Positions 1 through 11,030 of a DNA stretch of 11,030 bases are shown in pieces (the stretch's first letter is position 1; every line of letters starts with the position of its first letter). This DNA comes from Pseudomonadota bacterium (GTDB lineage Bacteria; Desulfobacterota; Desulfarculia; Desulfarculales; JAHJDS01), in contig JAHJDS010000545.1 of NCBI GenBank assembly GCA_018812395.1, positions 1 through 11,030 of the forward strand, in the 5' to 3' direction. The notes beneath the pieces are model-generated. The model was not told where the DNA came from and did not search any database. It was given only the letters and a program-made list of their open reading frames with translations. Made by a program: the position numbers and the translations under genes.

Positions 1-458
1 CCGATCCGGTGGCGGCCCATCTCCTCATAGGCCAGCCACTCCTCGTCTCCACCGACTCGGCTCAATTTTTGAGGTAAATAGGTCTGGAACTTGCGGGGAT
101 CGAAATTGAGGCCCGGTTCGAGATGGTCGGGGATGCCGTCGTCGTCCCGGTCCTGCCGGTTGATCGCGGCCGGCGGCTTGCCCGCCCGCCAGGCAAGGTA
201 GCAGCGCTGGTGAAAGTACTCGTGAAGTACAGTTAGGGCAAAGGTATCGATATACCAGGCCGTCCGGGTGCCGAAGTATTTTCGGGGCGTCAGCCGATTG
301 AGCCGGGGGTAGACCAGCCTGAAGTTGACGCACGACAGGTCGCAGACGTGGAGGGTCTTGTCGGCGAACCCGGCGGGGCGGCCCCACGGCTCGACCGGCC
401 TTGATCGGGCCCGACGACACGGAAATAAATAAAATAACCCTTGCCATTTCCATGATTG
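1..458 (-). CDS. Partial HExxH metallopeptidase-like protein lacking a visible start
   Basis: This minus-strand frame is open from just after a TGA at 459-461 to the left edge, where the gene continues out of the window. It encodes HEYFH (210-224), an HExxH-type zinc-binding motif inside a hydrophobic helix-like stretch (FALTVLHEYFHQ), then DRDDDGIPDHLE (117-152), a calcium-loop pattern of the thrombospondin type 3/dockerin kind. Together these suggest a secreted or surface zinc peptidase, although no third zinc ligand can be named. Codon choice is strongly GC-ending below about position 400, while 420-480 is AT-rich and looks non-coding. No ATG, GTG or TTG codon lies in frame between the stop and the conserved part. 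An ATG at 460-462 is in a different frame (MTIMEMARVILFISV), so the gene is either 5'-truncated or frameshifted near 400. The coding frame is fairly sure; the peptidase role is inferred. Confidence 0.55.
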
Positions 459-579
459 TCATGTAATTTGGACTCTATAGGGCGTCGTTCAAGGTCTTTG
501 TGATTGTCTTTCCTGCAACTCCAGCGATTACTCCAAACCGCCCGCCAACCCGAAACGTCCGAGGCCGCGTCAGGGGGCT

Positions 580-596
580 CCGGTCCTGGAGACCGG
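580..596. other. Small hairpin upstream of the two-gene unit
   Basis: CCGGTC (580-585) and GACCGG (591-596) form a perfect 6-bp stem with loop CTGGA. It lies 44 bases upstream of the preferred ATG at 640, in the otherwise featureless stretch 463-639. No T-run follows, so it is not a standard terminator. It could be a leader structure or chance in GC-rich DNA. Confidence 0.3.
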
Positions 597-639
597 TCGG
601 GTGATGTTTCGGCAACACCCAAACGATGGGGGTGGGATC

Positions 640-1143
640 ATGGATGGAAGCGGCGATCGTGGACGGGCAAGCAATGCCCCGCCGGCCCGCGGCCCCAAGG
701 CCGAACGGATCGTGGTGGACGAGGTCTTTGCCAACGGCACCGCCAGGCTCCTCCGCAGCCGACGGGCCTCGGGCGCCGACGCCACGGACTATCGGATCGA
801 GGCCTGGACGGACGAACGGGAGGATTTTTTGAAGTGCCGACTGGTGGAGGGCTTTGTCGGGTTTGTTCGCTCCCGTCGACTTCAGGAGGGCGATGTCTTC
901 TTTGTCGTCGACGGGTCACTATTGAACCGGAAGTTCGACCCCAAATCCGTCACCGGCGCCGAGGCCCGCCAAAGGCACCTCCTGCTGGACCCGGACGGGT
1001 CACGCGAGCTGTCCCGGATAGCGATCAAGGAGCAGTTCTATAAGCTGAGCGCCGCTCAGATCACGGAGGCCAAGGTCGAGGACGTGTCCGCTTTGGCCAA
1101 AACGATCGAGGGCATCATCAAAACAAACGTCTTCTTGAAGTGA
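640..1143 (+). CDS. Unrecognised 167-residue protein, first gene of a pair with an MBL-fold hydrolase
   Basis: I do not recognise the family. From ATG 640 the protein has a short polar N-terminus (MDGSGDRGRASNAPPARG), then a probable mixed alpha/beta segment with alternating hydrophobic strands (AERIVVDEVF, ARLLRSRR, DYRIEAW, EGFVGFVRS, GDVFFVVDGSLL). A helical C-terminal third follows (SRELSRIAIKEQFYKLSAAQ, then EDVSALAKTIEGIIKTNVFLK in part). No signal peptide, membrane helix or catalytic motif is apparent. The frame is open upstream to 481, so GTG 601 or ATG 604 could also start it. ATG 640 is preferred because a G-rich stretch (629-636) precedes it, but this is not decisive. The stop is followed 13 bases later by the MBL gene, with a ribosome site (AAAGAGG) at the junction, so the two are probably one operon and may work together. 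Being real is likely; function is unknown. Confidence 0.75.
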   Translation: MDGSGDRGRASNAPPARGPKAERIVVDEVFANGTARLLRSRRASGADATDYRIEAWTDEREDFLKCRLVEGFVGFVRSRRLQEGDVFFVVDGSLLNRKFDPKSVTGAEARQRHLLLDPDGSRELSRIAIKEQFYKLSAAQITEAKVEDVSALAKTIEGIIKTNVFLK

Positions 1144-1156
1144 AAGAGGCGTCGTC

Positions 1157-2218
1157 ATGCAACGCGATAACCCCACCGAGCAAATAAAAAAGCACGCCAC
1201 CAACGACTCCCTGATGGTGATGGTGCTCAACGTGGGCGACGGCGACGCCATCGTCATCCGTTTCCCCCCCAAATACGGGACCAAAACGGCCTGCGCCGTG
1301 GTGGATGGCTACAACGCCTCGAAAACCATCGCCGCCCTGAAGGCCTTGGGGGCCCAAACCATTCCCTTCGTCTGCGCCACCCATCCCCACTACGACCACA
1401 CCAAGGGTCTGGCCGAGATCATCACCTGGTGCCTGGACAACAACCTCGTCATCGACCAGTTCTGGGACAGCGGTTTTCGCGACGTGTCCAAAACCCACTA
1501 CGACCTGATCCGGTTGCTCCGCAACCATCCCGAGATTCGAGTGGTTTATCCGACCAGCGGCTTCGAGACCACCGTCAACCGGGTGCGGGTCCTGGTCTTG
1601 AGTCCGTCCATCCAGCTGAAAAACCGATACGACACCTTTGGGACAAACATCAACAACGCCTCGATCGTCCTCAAGCTGGAATACCCCCCCCGGGACATCG
1701 CGCCATATTACCTGGAGCCCGGGGAAAAGGCGGACCTCTCCGAGCAGGAGCGGATTCTGCAAAGCACCGTTATCCTGACCGGGGACGCCCAATTCGACGC
1801 CTGGTCCCGAATAACCGAGGAGTTCCCGGAACTGGTGCGCACCGGCAACCGGGGTCGGATGATCGATCCGGAGGTGGTCAAGCACCGCCCGCTGCGCTGC
1901 CAGGTCCTGAAGGCCCCGCACCACATGAGCAAGCATGGGATTACCCTGGAGGTCATGGAGACCCTTAATCCGCGCTACACGATCGCCTCATGCAGCAGCC
2001 GGTCCCGCCATGGTTTTCCCCACGCCCTGACCGTCATGGCCGCCGAGGATGTTCGTCACCAAAGCGAGGACAAGGGCCTTCGGTTCACCGGGCACCGGGA
2101 CCAGACCAAGCGCGCCGGGACCGTGGTCGCCATGTTTCGAGAAAAGGGCAAGAAACCGATGGTCTTTGCCCTGGGGGAAGCGCCGACCAAAAACGCGCCC
2201 CTGCCTGTTCTCGGTTAA
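1157..2218 (+). CDS. Metallo-beta-lactamase-fold hydrolase, ComEC/Rec2-like type
   Basis: This is a predicted cytosolic metal-dependent hydrolase of 353 residues with no signal peptide or membrane helix. The opening strand and loop LNVGDGDAIVIRF (24-36) and the following DG (50-51) match the start of the MBL domain found at the C-terminus of ComEC and in stand-alone relatives. Metal ligands are present in order: THPHYDH (75-81, the HxHxDH motif), TGD (208-210), APHHMSKHG (253-261) and a terminal SRHGFPH (283-289). NNASIVLKLEY (166-176) matches the conserved asparagine/serine strand of this subgroup. Family members include nucleases and phosphodiesterases; the substrate here cannot be read from sequence. 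The start ATG 1157 has AAAGAGG seven bases upstream. It sits 13 bases behind an unknown gene and is followed by two inverted repeats, so the pair looks like a self-contained unit. Fold assignment is strong; biological role is not known. Confidence 0.88.
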   Translation: MQRDNPTEQIKKHATNDSLMVMVLNVGDGDAIVIRFPPKYGTKTACAVVDGYNASKTIAALKALGAQTIPFVCATHPHYDHTKGLAEIITWCLDNNLVIDQFWDSGFRDVSKTHYDLIRLLRNHPEIRVVYPTSGFETTVNRVRVLVLSPSIQLKNRYDTFGTNINNASIVLKLEYPPRDIAPYYLEPGEKADLSEQERILQSTVILTGDAQFDAWSRITEEFPELVRTGNRGRMIDPEVVKHRPLRCQVLKAPHHMSKHGITLEVMETLNPRYTIASCSSRSRHGFPHALTVMAAEDVRHQSEDKGLRFTGHRDQTKRAGTVVAMFREKGKKPMVFALGEAPTKNAPLPVLG

Positions 2219-2244
2219 CGAAAATACCCGCGGAAGCACACTTT

Positions 2245-2266
2245 GAGAGCGTTGCAAAACGCTCTC
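2245..2266. terminator. Terminator-like hairpin after the MBL gene
   Basis: GAGAGCGTT (2245-2253) pairs perfectly with AACGCTCTC (2258-2266) around a GCAA tetraloop, which is of the stable GNRA type. It starts 27 bases after the MBL stop codon. No T-run follows on the plus strand (AGACCCGGG comes next), so it may protect the mRNA end, terminate inefficiently, or serve another purpose. Confidence 0.5.
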
Positions 2267-2277
2267 AGACCCGGGAC

Positions 2278-2312
2278 ATGACGGCGTCGATTGGCGCGTG
2301 ACGCGCCGTCAT
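2278..2312. repeat. Nested inverted repeats with mutually exclusive pairing
   Basis: ATGACGGCG (2278-2286) is the exact reverse complement of CGCCGTCAT (2304-2312). Inside and overlapping it, GGCGCG (2293-2298) can pair with CGCGCC (2302-2307) around TGA. The two stems compete for 2304-2307. The arrangement lies 12 bases after the terminator-like hairpin. It could be a second mRNA 3'-end structure or a protein-binding site; nothing in the sequence decides. Confidence 0.4.
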
Positions 2313-2739
2313 CGATGGTGTGTGCGGGGCAATGTCTGTTTGGCCCGGCCGATTGACCATCGTTGTCTTGAGGTCGAGTTAGAATGTAATTATTACGCTG
2401 TTTGTCAAGTTCAACGTGCCGAGATCTGATAATTTGTCTCCAGCAATGTTGACCAACCAAGGGGGTGAAGCGGGAAATGATAATCATCCGTGGAGCTGAT
2501 AAAGGCATGGGGATTACGCCGCTGAACAAAAAAAAGTCTGGATATGACCTGAAAAATGTAGTAAAAGGAATAACGATAGGCCGAGGAAACCGGCTCACAG
2601 TGGTGAAGGCCACCGAGCGGCGTTCCGGCCCGGCGTCGATGATGCCCGCCCTCCCTCCCAGATGATCACCCGCCATCCGGACCTGACAAAGGGTGAGTCG
2701 CACCAGCACCTTGGGGCCGCTCGGACAGGGTTTGTTGAT

Positions 2740-2755
2740 GGGGAGGAGTCTCTTG
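2740..2755 (+). promoter_or_regulatory. Strong Shine-Dalgarno that selects a TTG start for the PAS gene
   Basis: GGGGAGGAG (2740-2748) lies four bases before TTG 2753-2755. This fits anti-Shine-Dalgarno pairing much better than the sequences in front of the in-frame GTG 2693 or ATG 2738; the ATG itself overlaps the start of this site. Translation from TTG gives a protein that begins MKHRQVVIRDALIVL, with the first membrane helix directly behind a short basic N-terminus. Confidence 0.6.
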
Positions 2756-3766
2756 AAGCACCGCCAAGTCGTGATCCGTGACGCCCTCATCGTCCTCATC
2801 TTTTCCGCCGTTTTTGTGGTGTTGGGGATATTGTTTGATTTCTTCGACTTCATCCATCGTATTTCTAGACCATTGGAACACTTGGAGATTGATGAAGTAA
2901 TAGTCACACTTCCACTTTCACTGGTTATTGGATTGTTATGGTTTATGTTGCGGAGGTTGAAAGATTATAATCAGGAACTTACTGAGCGCAAACGCGTCGA
3001 GGAGGCGCTGAGGGAGTCCGAGGACCTCTACCGCACCCTGGTCGAGACCTCGCCCGACGGCATCATGCTGACCGATCTGGCCGGTAATATCATCATGGCC
3101 AACCCCGTGACCGTGACCAACCACGGATATGACAGCCTGAAAGACATGCTGGCGAACGTAGAAAACGTTATGGGTTTATTTGTCTTTGAGGATGGGGAGC
3201 GCCTCGCGGAGCACTGCGTGTCGGTTTTTCAAACGAGAGTTGTCAACGATATGGTCTATACCATGAAAAGAAAGGACGGCTCGGTGTTTCCATGCGAACT
3301 GTCCATGTCCGTCTTCTGGGACCCGGCCGGAAATCCTCGGGGGTTTGTCGGCGTGGCTCGCGACATCACCCAGCGGCTGCGGACCAAGGATGAACTGGCC
3401 CGGTACCGGGATCATCTGGAGGACATTGTCCAGGAGCGCACGGCCCAGCTCGAGGCCGCCAACGAAAAACTCGGAAAGGAGATTGGCGAGCGCCGGCGGG
3501 CCGAGGCCGAGCTCGAAAAGCTGATCGTCGAACTCCAGGAGGCCTTGGCAAGGGTCAAGACCTTGTCCGGTCTCATTCCGATCTGCAGTTCATGCAAGAA
3601 AATCCGGGACGACCATGGATATTGGCACCAGTTGGAGGTCTACCTCAAGAATCATTCCGAGGCCGAGTTCAGCCATGGCCTCTGTCAAGAGTGCCTGGCG
3701 AGACTTTACCCTGAGGAATACAAGCTCATGATCGAAGAGGACCCGGAGTTGTTTTCCAAGAAGTAA
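2753..3766 (+). CDS. Membrane PAS sensor protein with C-terminal four-cysteine tail
   Basis: From TTG 2753 this is a 337-residue inner-membrane protein. Two hydrophobic helices lie at about 10-30 and 49-67, joined by a short loop. A charged linker leads into one PAS domain (about 87-208; LVETSPDGIMLTDLAGNIIM, and GFVGVARDITQR at its end, the typical PAS/PAC boundary). A coiled coil (about 210-270) follows, then a tail IPICSSCKKIRDDHGYW...FSHGLCQECLARLYP with cysteines at 278, 281, 311 and 314, which looks like a zinc-binding module. I know this tail from the C-termini of many deltaproteobacterial signalling proteins; its function is not established to my knowledge. There is no histidine kinase, GGDEF, EAL or DNA-binding domain, so the output must go through the tail or a partner. 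The N-terminal membrane part is more AT-rich than the PAS and tail, suggesting domain shuffling. It is convergent with dnaE. Ligand unknown. Confidence 0.85.
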   Translation: MKHRQVVIRDALIVLIFSAVFVVLGILFDFFDFIHRISRPLEHLEIDEVIVTLPLSLVIGLLWFMLRRLKDYNQELTERKRVEEALRESEDLYRTLVETSPDGIMLTDLAGNIIMANPVTVTNHGYDSLKDMLANVENVMGLFVFEDGERLAEHCVSVFQTRVVNDMVYTMKRKDGSVFPCELSMSVFWDPAGNPRGFVGVARDITQRLRTKDELARYRDHLEDIVQERTAQLEAANEKLGKEIGERRRAEAELEKLIVELQEALARVKTLSGLIPICSSCKKIRDDHGYWHQLEVYLKNHSEAEFSHGLCQECLARLYPEEYKLMIEEDPELFSKK

Positions 3767-3772
3767 TCGCTC

Positions 3773-3825
3773 GGCTCCGGAGCCACCCCCGCACCGAGAC
3801 ATCGATTCGGCCTGACCCGAGGCCG
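3773..3825. terminator. Possible bidirectional terminator between convergent genes
   Basis: Two inverted repeats occupy the 101-base gap between the PAS gene stop and the dnaE stop. GGCTCC/GGAGCC (3773-3784) is a loopless palindrome, and CGGCCT (3808-3813) pairs with AGGCCG (3820-3825) around GACCCG. Neither has a T-run on either strand, so intrinsic termination is not certain; position between convergent genes is the main argument. Confidence 0.35.
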
Positions 3826-3867
3826 GTCACCCGGAACCGACGGCGGAAAAACGCGGCGGACTTGTCT

Positions 3868-7328
<3,461 letters not shown>

Positions 7329-7332
<4 letters not shown>

Positions 7333-8519
7333 GAGTCTTCCATATAAGACTTTACTACTAAATCAAATTCTCTGAGTACCAATTTTTCTTTAATTCGCTT
7401 TTCCTTCTCCATACAAATTATTTTTGGCAATGCGTATTTTACTATTAATTGTGAGGTCTTTGAACTATAAGTGATATCAACTTGTTTATCACTTAGTATT
7501 TCTCTTCCAAAAGAAAATCTATTCCATTCCTGAAGCTCGTCGCATAATATTAATAAATAAGCCAACGGATGCTGTTCCATTTCAAGTGGAACCTTCAGTT
7601 TAATATTATGTAAACAAACAGCAGTGAATACTCCAAATAACTGATCTCTAAAACCATATGCTAATTTCTCTCTATCCATACCCTCAGGAAGATACTCATC
7701 AATCTCCTCTGATTCCAATACAGTTTTAAGCATCGGAATAAACATTCTCTCAAAAAATTTTGTTAAAATTATTGAACCAAATATACCATGATCAACAATA
7801 CCGTATTCTCTACATTTCTTGTTAAATATTTGCTTTATCTTTTTTCCTACGACAATTTTTTTTGCTGAGAAATAGCTGTCAATCATGTCGAAATGATTAT
7901 TAATACGACGTCCCGTTTTTTTTGTCGAACTTTTCTCTGGTTTATCATAGTTAGTCAGAGATTCAATAAGAAAATTTAAACCTAATTGAATATCAGGAAG
8001 CCCAGTTTTTAGACAGGATGTAAGATTTCTACTATGTATTTCTGCTGGATAACCAATGTCGTGGACAGTTGAGGTAAAGCCCCACATAGTAAATGGACCA
8101 CTAATTTTTTTCCAACAACCTTCATATAAAAAATTGCAGATTTTTACAAGATAAATACCAAAAAGAAAGACATTTAGGCTATGTATGACATGATCTCGGG
8201 ATTGTGGATCAAAAAGATGGGCAGCATTTTCTAGGTTTCGAAGCTTGTAAAAAAAACCTTCAAACCAGCTCCAGTGCCCGTAGAAGAACTTCCTCCAGAA
8301 AATCTCTATAACTTCCTGGGCCGAATTACCTCTTTCTTGCAGGTCGTTAGCTTTTAGAAAAGATCTAAATAACAAAAATAGTTCATCCAACTCACCTGTT
8401 TTAAAAATATTTTTTTCAATAGGTTCACTAAAAAAGAGATCTGATAAATCTGATTCAAGTATGCCTATAATTTTATCGTTAAGACATATGCCATCAGTAT
8501 TCATATTGGAAACTTTCAT
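7329..8519 (-). CDS. AT-rich HD-domain protein (putative metal-dependent phosphohydrolase) between guaA and dnaE
   Basis: This 396-residue protein carries HD-superfamily ligands in order: RDHVIHSLNVFLFG (H110, H113), FTSTVHDIGYP (H153, D154), VDHGIFGS (D243, H244), CLHN (H304) and HPLAYLLILCDELQEWNR (H317, D327). These fit a metal-dependent phosphohydrolase, possibly on a nucleotide or phosphodiester, but no subfamily such as dGTPase, RelA/SpoT or HD-GYP can be named. A basic, probably disordered stretch lies near 192-206 (DKPEKSSTKKTGRR). No membrane helix or signal peptide is clear. ATG 8519 is preferred (weak AAGA upstream); GTG 8540, overlapping the guaA end, would add seven residues. Composition is near 30 percent GC in counted lines against about 60 in its neighbours, a strong sign of transfer, yet both junctions are seamless: 11 bases after guaA and ATGA overlap into dnaE. 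HD fold is confident, function open. Confidence 0.85.
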
Positions 8520-8530
8520 TTCTTGCAATG

Positions 8531-10075
<1,545 letters not shown>

Positions 10076-10138
10076 GTGTCATGGTGGCTTAAGTATCACC
10101 TTGTGTCAAGGCCCGTATCACGATTTGCACCTGCAGTG

Positions 10139-10166
10139 TCTATAACTTAAGTAAAGTAGAATGAAA
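10139..10166 (-). promoter_or_regulatory. Candidate promoter for guaA
   Basis: On the minus strand TTTCAT (10161-10166) and TATAGA (10139-10144) are separated by 16 bases, an acceptable sigma-70 type arrangement that would start transcription about 57 bases before the guaA ATG. The -35 match is weak. The heptamer TTAAGTA occurs nearby three times on the plus strand (10089, 10147, 10171) and could mark a regulator site. Confidence 0.35.
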
Positions 10167-10220
10167 ACCATTAAGTAATCCCTGAACTGAAAGTTATTTT
10201 AGTGTAAAATCAAAAATTCC

Positions 10221-10249
10221 TTTACAGCATTTAAATATTTTGTTACAAT
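10221..10249 (+). promoter_or_regulatory. Sigma-70 type promoter for the membrane coiled-coil gene
   Basis: TTTACA (10221-10226) and TACAAT (10244-10249) are separated by exactly 17 bases within AT-rich DNA; each hexamer matches the consensus at five of six positions. Initiation would fall near 10256, leaving a leader of about 28 bases that contains the AGGAGG ribosome site. This is the clearest promoter in the window. Confidence 0.7.
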
Positions 10250-10284
10250 TAATACCATCGCACGAGCAACAGGAGGGTTTCGTA

Positions 10285-10965
10285 ATGGAATGGATATCCA
10301 TTGTCGGCGCTGCGTTAGGATTAGTGACAGCTTTAATAGCGGTATTTATCTTTGGAAGATACAATGCTCGATCAGCGATCAAAGACCTGTATTTCAGCAA
10401 ATATTTGGAAAGAGAACGATTCGAAATGATGGAGAGAGAACGAGATATTTTAATGGAACGTTTTTGGGAGAGTAGACAAAGGCAGACTAAGTCAGTTGAG
10501 GAAATAATTAAAGAAAAAAGAGAAAGTATAAAGAAAATATCCAGTGTCTCTTTTCATTTTATAAATTTGGAAGAGGTTGAAAGCTTCTATAATGACACTT
10601 TCAGAGAACCCACAATCGAGAATTTAATAAGCGAAGTAACATCAGACATATCCGGCGATCTTAAAGTCAAGGTTCCGCCTCTTTTGGAATCTAGGATAGG
10701 GGGTAAGAATCTGCAGAAATGGATAAGCACAATTAAGTTGCCTGATGCAACGCCTCACGGAATGTTTATTCGTTATCAAAGAGAGGCCATCGAAAAAGGT
10801 GAAGTTACACTTGGGCTTGAGGAATTAGACATTGAGTTGAAAGAACTTCAAGATTTCGAAGCTGCTATAGACAACCTTAACAGTAATTTTGGAGTTACAA
10901 TCGACGAAGAATTATTGGAATCACGTCGAACTGCTATTAAAGAAAAGGCAGCAGAAACTACTTAA
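10285..10965 (+). CDS. AT-rich single-pass membrane protein with charged stem, unrecognised family
   Basis: ATG 10285 is chosen because AGGAGG (10271-10276) lies eight bases upstream and a good promoter precedes it; an earlier ATG at 10240 falls inside the promoter. The 226-residue protein starts with one hydrophobic helix (about 3-24, WISIVGAALGLVTALIAVFI). A highly charged stem follows (about 38-83, rich in E, R and K, for example RERFEMMERERDILMERF), probably a helix or coiled coil. A compact segment begins SFHFINLEEVESFYNDTF (about 89-106), and the tail is acidic and helical (EELDIELKELQDFEAAIDNL). The topology suggests an inner-membrane anchor with a cytosolic domain. No catalytic motif is seen. 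The middle segment faintly recalls DUF6414-type proteins, but I would not assign it. It is about as AT-rich as the HD gene, so it may be acquired too. The gene is clearly real; function unknown. Confidence 0.8.
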   Translation: MEWISIVGAALGLVTALIAVFIFGRYNARSAIKDLYFSKYLERERFEMMERERDILMERFWESRQRQTKSVEEIIKEKRESIKKISSVSFHFINLEEVESFYNDTFREPTIENLISEVTSDISGDLKVKVPPLLESRIGGKNLQKWISTIKLPDATPHGMFIRYQREAIEKGEVTLGLEELDIELKELQDFEAAIDNLNSNFGVTIDEELLESRRTAIKEKAAETT

Positions 10966-10970
10966 TTAAA

Positions 10971-11030
10971 TTGGAACGGGCAACTGGTTGGATTCTAGTG
11001 GAAGGTAAATTTTTAATTGACAAACAAGAA
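10971..11030 (+). CDS. Possible start of a further gene, cut by the right edge
   Basis: A frame with no stop runs from 10941 to the end of the window. It could begin at TTG 10971 or GTG 10998 and would read ERATGWILVEGKFLIDKQE after the first codon of the TTG version. It follows the membrane protein stop by only five bases, so it would be co-transcribed. No ribosome site is evident and the visible part is too short to identify. Confidence 0.25.
   Translation, partial: MERATGWILVEGKFLIDKQE

Larger units (their letters stand above)
2219..2752. other. Long intergenic region between the MBL gene and the PAS gene
   Basis: No gene is convincingly supported in these 534 bases. The 5' part holds two 9-bp inverted repeats, described separately. 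The middle (about 2380-2470 and 2500-2580) is AT-richer than its surroundings, with a poor promoter-like pair TTGAGG (2368-2373) and TATTAC (2391-2396) at 17-base spacing. A short reading frame from ATG 2477 to 2665 (62 codons, basic, glycine- and lysine-rich) has no recognisable family and no clear ribosome site. The last 100 bases are GC-rich and lead into the TTG start of the PAS gene. I see no match to a known riboswitch. Confidence 0.4.

Noticed and set aside
1118..1936. Minus-strand open frame of 272 codons opposite the MBL gene
   Set aside because: The plus-strand frame carries all MBL motifs; the antisense frame is low-complexity and motif-free.
2465..2640. Riboswitch (c-di-GMP or cobalamin type) upstream of the PAS gene
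   Set aside because: A few short G/A-rich and GGCCGAGGAAACC-like stretches looked suggestive, but the conserved cores of these classes are not present in order.
2477..2665. Short plus-strand frame of 62 codons (MIIIRGADKGMGITPLNKKK at its start)
   Set aside because: There is no recognisable family, the ribosome site is weak, and it runs from AT-rich into GC-rich DNA without a coding signal. It remains possible but is not supported.
2215..2907. Long minus-strand open frame of 230 codons
   Set aside because: It overlaps the N-terminus of the PAS gene and the structured intergenic region, shows no family features and has implausible composition (many R, P, S and T runs). It is most likely a chance open frame.

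Overview
The window reads as chromosomal DNA of a fairly GC-rich bacterium (about 60 percent GC in the lines I counted within dnaE), probably in or near the Desulfobacterota/Deltaproteobacteria. That placement is an inference, resting mainly on a PAS protein with a C-terminal CxxC...CxxC tail of a kind I associate with that group and on the general look of DnaE and GuaA. No rRNA, tRNA, CRISPR array, transposase or integrase is visible.

Left part (1-3766). A minus-strand coding frame with an HExxH motif and a Ca-binding-type DxDxDG loop runs off the left edge and has no recognisable start codon, so it looks like the body of a gene that has lost its 5' end. It is followed on the plus strand by a tight two-gene unit: an unrecognised 167-residue protein and a ComEC/Rec2-type metallo-beta-lactamase-fold hydrolase with its metal ligands intact. 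After a 534-base gap containing two 9-bp inverted repeats comes a two-pass membrane PAS sensor with a predicted TTG start. It ends in a four-cysteine tail and has no kinase or cyclase domain.

Core part (3868-10075, minus strand). The transcription order is guaA (GMP synthase), then a very AT-rich HD-domain gene, then dnaE (replicative DNA polymerase III alpha subunit). The HD gene starts about 11 bases after the guaA stop and its stop overlaps the dnaE start as ATGA, so the three are probably co-transcribed. Composition changes sharply at both junctions. A foreign-looking putative phosphohydrolase therefore sits seamlessly between two housekeeping genes.

Right part (10076-11030). A divergent intergenic region holds a convincing sigma-70 type promoter (TTTACA, 17 bases, TACAAT) driving another AT-rich gene. 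That gene encodes a 226-residue protein with one N-terminal membrane helix and a charged, probably coiled-coil stem. A further open frame runs off the right edge.

The best candidates for something undescribed are (a) the AT-rich HD hydrolase embedded between guaA and dnaE, with the second AT-rich gene on the other side of guaA, and (b) the paired unknown protein plus MBL hydrolase next to a decapitated gene. Neither can be assigned to a named system from sequence alone.
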